A stretch of DNA of 9,652 bases from Candidatus Shapirobacteria bacterium (lineage in GTDB: Bacteria > Patescibacteriota > Microgenomatia > VGLL01). Within the stretch, counting starts at the first letter, position 1. Every line of letters starts with the position of its first letter. Under the pieces are notes generated by a model, which was not told the origin of the DNA, did no database searches, and worked only from the letters and a program-made list of their open reading frames with translations. Of the stretch, positions 1 to 5,480 are shown one piece after another. Location: contig VGLL01000034.1 in the NCBI GenBank assembly GCA_016866735.1, positions 1 to 9,652 on the forward strand. The letters are read 5' to 3'. The translations under genes and the position numbers were made by a program.

Positions 1-611
1 CAAATAAAAAACCCCCTTTAGGGAAATGGGGCGGGTTTGAAAGCATTGAGAGAGAAAGAGAAGCCTATCACCAAGCGCTGCAAATGTTAGCCAATTTTTG
101 GGAAATGGCGGAATTAGAGATTAAGCCTGCCTATCTTCCGACCAGGGATTTTTGGCGCTCAATCGAGGATTATAAAAAGTTGATCGTTCCCTTAACTAGT
201 GAATTTGATATTAGTGGCAAATTTGATCTGGTTATAGCGGAAGATGATGACTCTCTTAGAATAATTGATTTTAAAACAGGTAAAAGGGAAAAGGACGACT
301 ATTTTCAGTTGAGGTTTTATAAAATATTGGCCGAACTTAGGTTTAAAAAACCGGTTGAAAAAGCAAGTTTCTATTTTCTTAGAGCTGGTAACAAAAAGGA
401 ATTTGATTTGACCGGAGAAACAATAGAAGAAATAAGAAAGGAGATGCTCGCAAGAATTAGAGAAATAAAGGCGAAGAGGATTTTCGAGCCAAGACCAAGT
501 AAGCTTTGTAAATTTTGCCTGTTTAAAAGTTTTTGCCCGGAAAAGGAGAAAGTCAGCGAGATTGTCGAAGGAGTAAAAGAGGGTGATTATCCAGACGACT
601 TGCCATTTTAG
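1..611 (+). CDS. PD-(D/E)XK nuclease, RecB/AddB/Cas4-like C-terminal part (5' truncated by window edge)
   Basis: The reading frame is open from base 3 and has no clear start, so the gene begins upstream of the window. Counting from the Met at 84, the fragment has the PD-(D/E)XK core: GKFD (45-48, first metal-binding Asp48), a strand with DFKTG (Asp62-x-Lys64) and a QLRFY helix (Gln75, Tyr79). Near the C-terminus is a Cys cluster, C142-x2-C145-x5-C151. In RecB-like, AddB and Cas4 nucleases such cysteines, with one further upstream, hold a 4Fe-4S cluster. No upstream Cys is visible, so it would lie outside the window. Known members of this family trim DNA ends in recombination or repair, often fused to or partnered with a UvrD/Rep helicase. 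The helicase link here is only inferred. The DUF4258 gene follows 35 nt later on the same strand. Confidence 0.85.
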   Translation, partial: NKKPPLGKWGGFESIEREREAYHQALQMLANFWEMAELEIKPAYLPTRDFWRSIEDYKKLIVPLTSEFDISGKFDLVIAEDDDSLRIIDFKTGKREKDDYFQLRFYKILAELRFKKPVEKASFYFLRAGNKKEFDLTGETIEEIRKEMLARIREIKAKRIFEPRPSKLCKFCLFKSFCPEKEKVSEIVEGVKEGDYPDDLPF

Positions 612-620
612 TTTATACCA

Positions 621-634
621 ATTATTCGAATAAT
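621..634. repeat. 14-bp perfect palindrome upstream of the DUF4258 gene
   Basis: ATTATTCGAATAAT equals its own reverse complement. It sits 12 nt before the ATG at 647, in the 35-nt gap after the nuclease stop. The sequence TTCGA-ATAA-TCGAA overlaps it as a second inverted repeat. The position fits an operator for a dimeric repressor or a small hairpin. No T-tract follows, so a terminator is unlikely. The function is inferred from position only. Confidence 0.4.
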
Positions 635-646
635 CGAACAAAGTCT

Positions 647-988
647 ATGATAAAGACGCATTTTATGGGTTTGATTTTTACCAATCATGCGATTGACCGG
701 CTCTACGAGCGGGGAATTGCCCAATCAGATGCTTGGTACACTTTTTCCCACCCCGATGGGTATCTGCCCGGCAGTACCCCCGGCTCGACTAAATATTATA
801 AAAATTATGGCCAGCAAAGGATCGAAGTGGTAGCAAAGCAAAACGAGAAAAGAGAATGGGTCATTCTTTCCTGCTGGTCGAAGATGGTCGGCAACGGCCG
901 CCCGATGTTCCCACACAGAGAAAATCTTTTTTGGGCTTTAGTTAAGAAATTGGCAAGTAAGCTTTGGGGGGAGATTAAAAAGAGATGA
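647..988 (+). CDS. DUF4258 domain protein (small, possibly RelE/BrnT-like fold)
   Basis: A 113-aa soluble protein. Its N-terminal F-T-N-H-A-I-D-R-L-Y-E-R-G-I segment (residues 11-24; His14, Arg18, Glu21-Arg22-Gly23) is the signature of DUF4258. A Gly/Tyr-rich stretch (47-58) and a beta-rich segment (59-77, ending in ILSCW) follow, as expected for this small alpha/beta fold. DUF4258 proteins have been compared with RelE/BrnT-type toxins, but their biochemical role is not established. No antitoxin gene lies next to it, so I do not call it a toxin. The ATG at 647 has no good Shine-Dalgarno. A second ATG at 665 begins just before the conserved domain and could be the real start. The TGA stop overlaps the next start codon as ATGA (985-988), suggesting translational coupling. 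Confidence 0.7.
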   Translation: MIKTHFMGLIFTNHAIDRLYERGIAQSDAWYTFSHPDGYLPGSTPGSTKYYKNYGQQRIEVVAKQNEKREWVILSCWSKMVGNGRPMFPHRENLFWALVKKLASKLWGEIKKR

Positions 989-1709
989 GTATTTCGCTGG
1001 CACAAAAGGCAGTTCTGAAAAGGGAAGCAGCTCAAAGTTTAAAGAGAAATATTTTTAGAGAAGGGAAACTCGATCGGGATTATACATCAGCCGCAGGGAA
1101 AACCCTTCCTTTTAACCGTTTCTTGTATCCTTTTCAGTGGCTTTGGGACACTTTTTTTGTTTCTGCCTGGACGCCGGATATTAGGCAGGGAATAAAAGAC
1201 GTCAGGAAATTTTTGGCCGGCCAAAAATCAAACGGCGAATTAGGCCATATTCGCTATAATCGGGAAGTATTGGGAAAGGCCTATTATTTCCCGCCCCCCA
1301 ATATCTATTTTAGAAATGGCATCTTGCCCGAAAAGGGGGAAGTCACTTCCAGGATTACCCAGCCGCCCAATGTCGCTTACGGCATTTGGGAATTGGCCAA
1401 AAAGAGAGAAAAAAGGACTTATTTGAGCCCGATCGCTATTGGCGAGGCCCGGTTTGGATTATCATCAATGCGCTGCTCGCTGACGGTTCAGATTATTATG
1501 GCTATGGGGAGTTGGCGCAAAGAATTAGAGACGACAGCCTGGTTTTGGTGGCCGGTTCTTTAGGCGGCAAAAAAGAATTTTACGAATACTATAATTGTTT
1601 TTCTGGCCAAGGATTAGGGTCACCCCGGGTGTCCTGGACTATGGCCGCCGTATTGCATATTTTAGAAAAAGAAACCAACGGACTTGACAAGGAAAGAGGA
1701 AAGGCCTAA
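985..1709 (+). pseudogene. Glycoside hydrolase (GH63/MGH1-like (alpha/alpha)6 barrel), internally deleted and frameshifted
   Basis: Two frames together carry both ends of one enzyme. Frame A (985 to about 1415) has the usual N-terminal part: QWLWD at residues 51-55, a GQKSNGELGHIRYNRE segment, then ITQPP at 124-128. Frame B (about 1410-1709) has the C-terminal hallmarks: YWRGPVW at 1437-1457, an EFYEYYN segment near 1575-1597, and a final SWTMAAVLHIL helix. In GH63/trehalase-like enzymes about 200 residues normally separate the QPP and YWRGP motifs, and they include the catalytic-acid region. Here the motifs are only about 57 nt apart and out of frame. The breakpoint lies in or near the A/G-rich stretch 1400-1416. 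Neither frame can make a working enzyme. The start overlaps the DUF4258 stop (ATGA) and the DUF4349 gene follows 9 nt later, so it remains embedded in the operon. An assembly mis-join is the alternative explanation. Confidence 0.75.
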
Positions 1710-1718
1710 TCTAAAATT

Positions 1719-2630
1719 GTGGACTGGGTAAAGAAAAATAAACTGGCCGCCCTTCTAATTCTTATTTTTCTCCTATGGGGCTTGCGGGGACTCTCCTCTA
1801 GCTTCTTGGGGCTCTCATCAGTTAGGGTTCCGCCAGGCATGATGGTTCAGCCGGGATTCGAAGGGGCCGGCATTGGTAGCTCGCCGCTAAATCTCTCAAA
1901 GGGAATCAGCGTTCCCGCGCGCGAATATGCGCCCTCGATGACAAAAGAACGGCTGGTGGTTGAAGAATCTTCAATGTCGCTTGTAGTTGCCGATGTTCGC
2001 GAGAGCGCCGACAAAATAATCGATCAGGCAAAACAGGCCGGCGGCTATATGGTTTCCAGTTCCCTCTCGCGGCCCGAGGAGGCGCCTTTCGCTACCGTCG
2101 TCGTCAGGGTGCCGGCGGAAAATTTCCGCCAGACATTGGATTTTTTCCGTAAACTGGCGGTCAAAGTCACCTCCGAGAATATTTTGGGGGATGATGTCAC
2201 CGATCAATACACCGATATCCAAGCAAGACTGGCAACCCTGGAAAAAACAAAAACGAAGTTCGAGTCAATTTTAGATCAGGCCGCCAGGATAGAAGATATC
2301 CTTAATGTTCAAAGAGAAATTATTAGCTTGCAGGACCAAATTGATTCCCTCAAAGGCCAGGCGAAATACCTCGAGCAGACAGCCAAACTCGCCAAAATCA
2401 CCGCCTACCTTTCTACCGACGAGCTGGCTCTGCCGTATGCGCCGACCAAGACATTCAGGCCGGCGGTTATCCTCAAACAGGCGGTTCGTTCCTTGATTAC
2501 CACCCTAAGAAGCCTTGCCGGACTCGGTATCTGGGTGGTGGTTTATGCCGCCATCTGGGCGCCGGTTCTTCTCGGAATCTTCATTTACAGAAAATGGAAG
2601 GCCAAAAGAAACCCCCCGCTATGCCAATAG
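1719..2630 (+). CDS. DUF4349 domain membrane protein
   Basis: A 303-aa protein with a hydrophobic anchor near the N-terminus (about residues 9-24), a low-complexity Gly/Pro/Ser linker, then a DUF4349 domain (about 78-235). The domain shows the MSLVVADVRESADKI strand-helix, a KQAGGYMVSSS turn and a VVVRVPAENF strand. A charged heptad-like stretch (165-225, rich in Leu, Ile, Gln, Glu) looks like a coiled coil. A second transmembrane helix (about 268-290) is followed by a basic tail, RKWKAKR. The domain between the two helices should lie outside the membrane. DUF4349 proteins are putative lipoprotein or membrane proteins of unknown function. The start is GTG at 1719. It is chosen because it keeps the N-terminal anchor, and no ATG lies upstream in frame before the previous stop. 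There is no obvious Shine-Dalgarno, so expression probably depends on read-through from upstream genes. Confidence 0.8.
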   Translation: MDWVKKNKLAALLILIFLLWGLRGLSSSFLGLSSVRVPPGMMVQPGFEGAGIGSSPLNLSKGISVPAREYAPSMTKERLVVEESSMSLVVADVRESADKIIDQAKQAGGYMVSSSLSRPEEAPFATVVVRVPAENFRQTLDFFRKLAVKVTSENILGDDVTDQYTDIQARLATLEKTKTKFESILDQAARIEDILNVQREIISLQDQIDSLKGQAKYLEQTAKLAKITAYLSTDELALPYAPTKTFRPAVILKQAVRSLITTLRSLAGLGIWVVVYAAIWAPVLLGIFIYRKWKAKRNPPLCQ

Positions 2631-2645
2631 CTTAAACCCGTTTTT

Positions 2646-3035
2646 TTAGTGAGCGTGATGGGCCTCTTCGGCTGCCATGGCCTCGGTCTTAGTTTGATGA
2701 ATGGTGCCATCGGGGTGATTGGGCGGCGCGTAAATCGTGTAAAGCTTTAGTTCTTTCTCGGCAGAGGTATTAATCACATTGTGCTCGGCGCCTGCCGGCA
2801 CAATCACCGCCATGCCGTCTTTCACCAAATATTCCTCGCCATTGATAATCACCTTGCCCTCCCCACTTTCAAAGCGGAAAAATTGATCCACTTGCGGGTG
2901 AACTTCCATGCCGATTTCCTCATTGGGCCCCAGACACATCACCACTAACTGACAGTAGTTACCGGTAAAGAGGACCTGGCGGAAATAGGTATTTTCCAGC
3001 GTTTTTTCTTCAATATTGCCAACGTATCCAGTCAT
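2646..3035 (-). CDS. Cupin domain protein
   Basis: A 129-aa single-domain cupin. Motif 1 is degenerate, GMEVHPQVDQFFRFESGEG (42-60), with His46, Asp50 and Gln51 and acidic Glu56. Motif 2 matches G-x5-P-x-G-x2-H-x3-N exactly (Gly73 to Asn88). One beta-barrel with a divalent metal site is expected. The family covers many small sugar-binding, isomerase-like and sensing proteins, so the substrate cannot be named. The C-terminus ends in a His-rich tail, EEAHHAH. The start is well fixed: on the - strand a consensus Shine-Dalgarno AGGAGGTGAT (3041-3050) lies just before the ATG. The gene converges on the DUF4349 gene with a 15-nt gap and diverges from the diacylglycerol-kinase-like gene. Confidence 0.88.
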   Translation of the reverse strand: MTGYVGNIEEKTLENTYFRQVLFTGNYCQLVVMCLGPNEEIGMEVHPQVDQFFRFESGEGKVIINGEEYLVKDGMAVIVPAGAEHNVINTSAEKELKLYTIYAPPNHPDGTIHQTKTEAMAAEEAHHAH

Positions 3036-3072
3036 TATTTATCACCTCCTTTTTTATCCGTCCATAAGTGCT

Positions 3073-3111
3073 CCTCACGCCGTGTACGAATAGTACTGAA
3101 AAGGCGTGAGG
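3073..3111. repeat. 9-bp inverted repeat in the divergent cupin / DAG-kinase-like intergenic region
   Basis: CCTCACGCC (3073-3081) and GGCGTGAGG (3103-3111) are perfect complements around a 21-nt loop. The loop holds a second small stem, GTAC (3084-3087) with GTAC (3093-3096). The structure lies just upstream of the -35 box of the rightward promoter and 38 nt from the cupin start. It may be an operator shared by the divergent genes or a hairpin in the cupin leader. No T-tract follows on either strand. Confidence 0.45.
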
Positions 3112-3117
3112 CAAACT

Positions 3118-3146
3118 TTGGCGGGTTTTCCAATTAATGATATCAT
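3118..3146 (+). promoter_or_regulatory. Promoter of the DAG-kinase-like gene, predicted leaderless transcript
   Basis: TTGGCG (3118-3123), a 17-nt spacer and TATCAT (3141-3146) form a sigma70-type promoter. Transcription should begin about 7 nt after the -10, at or next to the GTG start codon at 3153. The mRNA would therefore have almost no 5' leader. No Shine-Dalgarno precedes the GTG, in agreement with this. Confidence 0.6.
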
Positions 3147-3152
3147 AAAGTA

Positions 3153-4052
3153 GTGGAGGTCTACGACTACCAGATAATTGCCAACCTTTTGTCCGGTAAG
3201 GGCCTGGCGAGGCAAAAGTTGGCAGAGATTAAGGGCTATTTAGACTCTCAAGGAATAACCTACCGTGTCTTAGAACTTGCCCGGCGCACGCCGATAAGCC
3301 AAATTCCCTCGGACGGCAGAATAATAATAAATAAGGGAGTAATTTGTATTGGCGGCGACGGCACAGTTTCGGAAACAATTGGTTATGTGAAGAAAAGGAA
3401 TTTAGACGTTCCCATTATTATTGTTCCAACAGGAACGGCTAATTTTATTGCTGGCTTACTTGGAGCGCGAGAGGATTTATCGCCGGACCGGCTTCTTTCT
3501 GGCCGGGGAAAAAACTTCGACTTGGGCGTCTATCAATGCGGTGCTAAAACCGACTATTTTCTGATTGGCATGGGCTACGGCTTTGAACAGCGCTTTCTCG
3601 CGATTGCCAAGGACACCCATAAAAAACTCCTGGGAAAATTAACCTATTTTGCCAGTGCTTTCCGGGAATTATTTAGGCTTAAGCCGATAAATTACCGTCT
3701 TAAGTTTGACGGAAAAAATTTGGAGGTTAGGGCGGCGATGCTTGTGGTTTTAAATTTCCGACCCAAGCTGACAGCCTTTTTGCCGCTTGCGGTTGAAGAG
3801 GACGTCAAATATGACGATGGTGCCTTAGATGTATATTTGGTTGAGCATAAAAGTTTTATCCACTCATTCTTTGGGATTCTATTGTTCCATCTCATGGGTA
3901 AATATACTTTTGGTTTGGTGCAAAGATATAGAGCTAAAAAAGTGGAAATAGCGGCGGATGAGCCGTCAGCATCCCAAGTAGACGGAGAGATGAAAGGCCA
4001 GCTGCCGGTTAAAATTTCCCTTATTCCCGCAGGGATTAGCTTCTTAGTTTAG
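3153..4052 (+). CDS. Diacylglycerol kinase / YegS-like lipid kinase family protein
   Basis: A 299-aa soluble protein with the DAGK catalytic domain features: an NLLSGKG variant of the N-terminal NPxSG motif (11-17), the nucleotide-binding GGDGT loop (67-71), PTGTANF (92-98), DDGALDVYLV (221-230) and a late QVDGE motif (275-279). Length and motif order fit the YegS/DgkB/LCB5 family, which phosphorylates the hydroxyl of a lipid such as diacylglycerol using ATP at the inner membrane face. The exact lipid cannot be told. The Asn-Pro of the first motif is Asn-Leu here, a small deviation. The start is GTG at 3153. It fits the promoter directly upstream and leaves the first beta strand complete, though short. 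The GGAGGT at 3155-3160 lies inside the gene and is not its ribosome binding site. The stop codon touches a direct repeat (4052-4080). Confidence 0.85.
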   Translation: MEVYDYQIIANLLSGKGLARQKLAEIKGYLDSQGITYRVLELARRTPISQIPSDGRIIINKGVICIGGDGTVSETIGYVKKRNLDVPIIIVPTGTANFIAGLLGAREDLSPDRLLSGRGKNFDLGVYQCGAKTDYFLIGMGYGFEQRFLAIAKDTHKKLLGKLTYFASAFRELFRLKPINYRLKFDGKNLEVRAAMLVVLNFRPKLTAFLPLAVEEDVKYDDGALDVYLVEHKSFIHSFFGILLFHLMGKYTFGLVQRYRAKKVEIAADEPSASQVDGEMKGQLPVKISLIPAGISFLV

Positions 4053-4080
4053 CCGCGCTCAGGGACGGGTTTTGAAGCCG
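4052..4080 (+). repeat. 29-bp direct repeat, copy 1 (left border of brnTA)
   Basis: The block begins GCCGCGCTCA and ends GGTTTTGAAGCCG. It recurs at 4685-4713 with one mismatch (G at 4062, A at 4695), so 28 of 29 bases agree. It fills the whole gap between the DAG-kinase-like stop and the end of brnA. The two copies bracket the complete brnT-brnA module with its promoter. It may be a recombination or insertion border of a toxin-antitoxin cassette. Confidence 0.7.
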
Positions 4081-4081
4081 T

Positions 4082-4372
4082 TTACTCCGTGAGTTTTGGA
4101 AGCCTGGAATTCGTGGCCTTGAGCCTATCAATGAGCCAAATGCGGAGAAGGGTAGAGAGGTTGATCCCGTAGCTTTGGGCAAGATTTTCTAGTTTCCTTT
4201 TGAGTGCCGCCTGAATCCGAATCGTAAGAGTTTCCTCTTTTGGAGTAAGTGGCGCAAAAGCAGCTTTAACCTCCTTCAGTTCTCCCAGATAATCGGTAAC
4301 ATCATGAGTATCCCAAAATCTGGCCTCTTCGGCAACGCTTTTAAAAATAGGAATTTTTCTTGCTTTCGTCAT
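4082..4372 (-). CDS. brnA: BrnA/CopG-type antitoxin (ribbon-helix-helix)
   Basis: A 96-aa protein. The N-terminal part, IPIFKSVAEEARFWDTHDVT (7-26), is the FxSxxEExxFWDTHD signature of the BrnA/COG5304-type antitoxins that accompany BrnT. The C-terminal part (47-85) is a ribbon-helix-helix unit: strand LTIRI, helix AALKRKLENLAQSYG, turn, helix STLLRIWLIDRLK. By family knowledge it should neutralise BrnT and bind the shared operator as a dimer. It is the second gene of the pair and its ATG overlaps the toxin stop (ATGA, 4369-4372). A strong Shine-Dalgarno, GGAGGTTA on the - strand near 4380-4387, lies inside the toxin gene's 3' end. The antitoxin can thus be translated efficiently while the toxin, with no leader, may be made less well. 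Confidence 0.85.
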   Translation of the reverse strand: MTKARKIPIFKSVAEEARFWDTHDVTDYLGELKEVKAAFAPLTPKEETLTIRIQAALKRKLENLAQSYGINLSTLLRIWLIDRLKATNSRLPKLTE

Positions 4373-4629
4373 TTATATAACCTCCTTTCTCTATTGCTTG
4401 TGTCTCTGGCGGTAACGACATAGTATTTCCCTTTTTCCTTTTTTGCCAAGACAATAGTTAGTGCTCTTCCTCTCTTCGTTTTGCCAAGGACGATTAATCT
4501 CTCTTGATAAGTTTTTAGGAACTTTTTGGGCGATTGACATGCCTGTTCCGCTTCATTTATTACTACTTTGTGTTTTTTGATGTGCGAGACATTCCACTTA
4601 TCCCAAACCAACTGCCTAATTTTAATCAT
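4369..4629 (-). CDS. brnT: BrnT family toxin (RelE-like ribonuclease)
   Basis: An 86-aa protein with the DUF497/BrnT pattern: LVWDKWNVSHIKKHKVVINE (7-26, with Trp9-Asp10, Asn13, His16, His20, Glu26), an LGKTKRGRALTIV strand (48-60, Gly54-Arg55), then VVTARDTSNRERRLY (71-85). BrnT of Brucella is a RelE-fold RNase that blocks translation, and it is encoded before BrnA as here. The ATG at 4629 has no Shine-Dalgarno. The -10 box ends 8 nt before it, so the transcript is probably leaderless. The order (toxin first), the 4-nt overlap and the isolated orientation against both neighbours mark a self-contained module. Confidence 0.88.
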   Translation of the reverse strand: MIKIRQLVWDKWNVSHIKKHKVVINEAEQACQSPKKFLKTYQERLIVLGKTKRGRALTIVLAKKEKGKYYVVTARDTSNRERRLYK

Positions 4630-4637
4630 CCAGGGAA

Positions 4638-4666
4638 ATTGTAATACGTTGTCATACGTTTGTCAA
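4638..4666 (-). promoter_or_regulatory. brnTA promoter with tandem operator repeats, predicted leaderless
   Basis: On the - strand TTGACA (4666-4661), a 17-nt spacer and TACAAT (4643-4638) make a near-consensus sigma70 promoter. The expected start of transcription lies within 1-2 nt of the brnT ATG (4629). The spacer holds two direct copies of the 7-mer ATACGTT (+ strand, 4644-4650 and 4654-4660), 10 bp apart, each followed by (T)GTC. One helical turn between copies is what a ribbon-helix-helix antitoxin operator would show, so autoregulation by BrnA is the likely reading. Confidence 0.75.
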
Positions 4667-4684
4667 GCGCCAGTTGGATCTATG

Positions 4685-4713
4685 GCCGCGCTCAAGGACG
4701 GGTTTTGAAGCCG
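4685..4713 (+). repeat. 29-bp direct repeat, copy 2 (right border of brnTA)
   Basis: The same orientation and sequence as 4052-4080 except for one base. It lies between the brnT promoter and the vapB-like promoter. In this copy CTCAA (4691-4695) can pair with TTGAAG, and GCCG (4685-4688) with CGGC (4712-4715), so a weak hairpin is possible. The mismatch in copy 1 weakens that pairing there. Confidence 0.7.
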
Positions 4714-4737
4714 GCTGTTGCGGATACCAATCGTCTC

Positions 4738-4766
4738 TTGACAATGATATACATCTATGTTATACA
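4738..4766 (+). promoter_or_regulatory. vapBC-like promoter with direct repeats, predicted leaderless
   Basis: TTGACA (4738-4743), a 17-nt spacer and TATACA (4761-4766) form a strong sigma70 promoter. The -10 ends 9 nt before the ATG at 4776, so only 2-4 nt of leader are expected. The 8-mer TATACATC occurs at 4748-4755 and again at 4761-4768, the second copy covering the -10. Binding of the antitoxin there would block RNA polymerase, fitting autoregulation. Confidence 0.75.
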
Positions 4767-4775
4767 TCACATTAT

Positions 4776-5009
4776 ATGTTAAGAACGCAGCTTTATTTAC
4801 CAGAGGAAATTCACCAGGAACTGACTTTTTTAGCCGATAAAATGGGTGTGTCTATGGCGGCGGTGATTAGGAAGATGCTGCAAGTGGGACTAAGGGAAAA
4901 AGAAATTTTTTTCGCAAAGGGCAATGACTTACTTCTTATAGCAAAACTAGGGATTAAGGGTGGGCCAAAAGATCTTTCCGCAAGATTAGACTCCTATCTC
5001 TATAAATGA
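4776..5009 (+). CDS. Ribbon-helix-helix antitoxin (VapB-like)
   Basis: A 77-aa protein beginning MLRTQLYLPEEIHQEL. A basic beta strand (3-8) is followed by two helices (about 10-22 and 26-40: MAAVIRKMLQVGLREKE), the Arc/MetJ/CopG DNA-binding fold. The C-terminal tail, GGPKDLSARLDSYLY, is probably the part that covers the toxin. The frame is open further upstream to a possible start at 4674, but that would read through the direct repeat and the promoter and would add a Cys-rich unlike tail. The ATG at 4776 is placed exactly where the promoter predicts. The TGA stop overlaps the ATG of the PIN toxin gene (ATGA at 5006-5009). Confidence 0.82.
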   Translation: MLRTQLYLPEEIHQELTFLADKMGVSMAAVIRKMLQVGLREKEIFFAKGNDLLLIAKLGIKGGPKDLSARLDSYLYK

Positions 5010-5401
5010 AAATTTTAGTTGACGCTGATGCGCTGGTTGCCCTGGCCAAAGGGGACGACGCCAACCACCAGAAGGCGGTAAAAATCGCCGCAAAGATTAA
5101 AAAAGAGACTATTTTTCTTGCCCCCCTGGCCGTCGCCGAAACCGCCACCGTTCTTTCTTATCGGGTTTCGCAAAAGGCGGCTATCCTGTTTCTTAAAGAA
5201 ATCCGCCAGAGACAGCTTGTGGAATTGCCCTTAACGATTGCAACTAGTCGTTTGGCGGATGAGATTTTTCTTGCGCAAAAGAAAAGGGGGATCTCCTGGA
5301 TTGATTGTCTCAATGTGGCGATGGCCAAACAGGAAGAAATCGGGGCGATTTTCTCTTTCGACAAGTTCTACCGCCAGTTCGGTCTTAAACTCCTTAAATA
5401 A
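5006..5401 (+). CDS. vapC: PIN domain ribonuclease toxin (VapC-like)
   Basis: A 131-aa PIN domain with the four conserved acidic residues: Asp6 in ILVDADALVAL, Glu45 in VAETATVL, Asp100 in SWIDCLNVAMA and Asp119 in FSFDKFYRQFG. These hold the divalent metal ions that cut RNA. VapC toxins typically cleave initiator tRNA or the ribosomal sarcin-ricin loop, but the target of this one cannot be inferred. No Shine-Dalgarno precedes the ATG. Translation is probably coupled to the antitoxin through the ATGA overlap, which keeps the ratio in favour of antitoxin. The length is usual for the family and no key residue is missing. Confidence 0.9.
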   Translation: MKILVDADALVALAKGDDANHQKAVKIAAKIKKETIFLAPLAVAETATVLSYRVSQKAAILFLKEIRQRQLVELPLTIATSRLADEIFLAQKKRGISWIDCLNVAMAKQEEIGAIFSFDKFYRQFGLKLLK

Positions 5402-5464
5402 CCACCAAAATTTGTGATGAAATCAGGCACAGTCGAATATCCAGTATAAGAGCTTGAATACGGA

Positions 5465-5473
5465 TGGTATAAT
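5465..5473 (+). promoter_or_regulatory. Extended -10 promoter of the unknown 374-aa gene, predicted leaderless
   Basis: TGG-TATAAT (5465-5473) is a perfect extended -10 element. The matching -35 region (5445-5450, TATAAG) is poor, as is common for extended -10 promoters. Transcription should start near 5480, at the ATG at 5481. This decides the start codon against the TTG at 5454, which lies upstream of the promoter. Confidence 0.65.
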
Positions 5474-5480
5474 AATGAAG

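Noticed and set aside
192..641. A 149-codon open frame antisense to the nuclease gene
   Set aside because: The product is rich in Phe/Lys/Tyr as expected from antisense of an A-rich gene. The forward frame has clear nuclease motifs.
2618..2647. Rho-independent terminator between DUF4349 and cupin (GCTAT/ATAGC hairpin and a T7 run)
   Set aside because: The stem is only 5 bp and is separated from the T-run by 9 nt, so it is not a canonical terminator.
3155..3160. GGAGGT as ribosome binding site of a later start in the DAG-kinase-like gene
   Set aside because: No usable start codon follows in frame at a proper distance, and a later start would remove the first conserved strand.
4052..4713. The two 29-bp repeats as a CRISPR array or integron attC sites
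   Set aside because: There are only two copies, 633 bp apart, with genes between them. They have no attC-type core sites and no cas or integrase gene is nearby.
4674..4775. Longer start for the vapB-like gene at 4674
   Set aside because: It would make the direct repeat and the whole TTGACA/TATACA promoter coding, and the added residues look unlike any antitoxin. The ATG at 4776 fits the promoter.
5454..5480. TTG (5454) or ATG (5475) start for the unknown gene
   Set aside because: The extended -10 box at 5465-5473 lies between or on top of them, so a transcript from it could only use the ATG at 5481. The TTG also lacks a Shine-Dalgarno.
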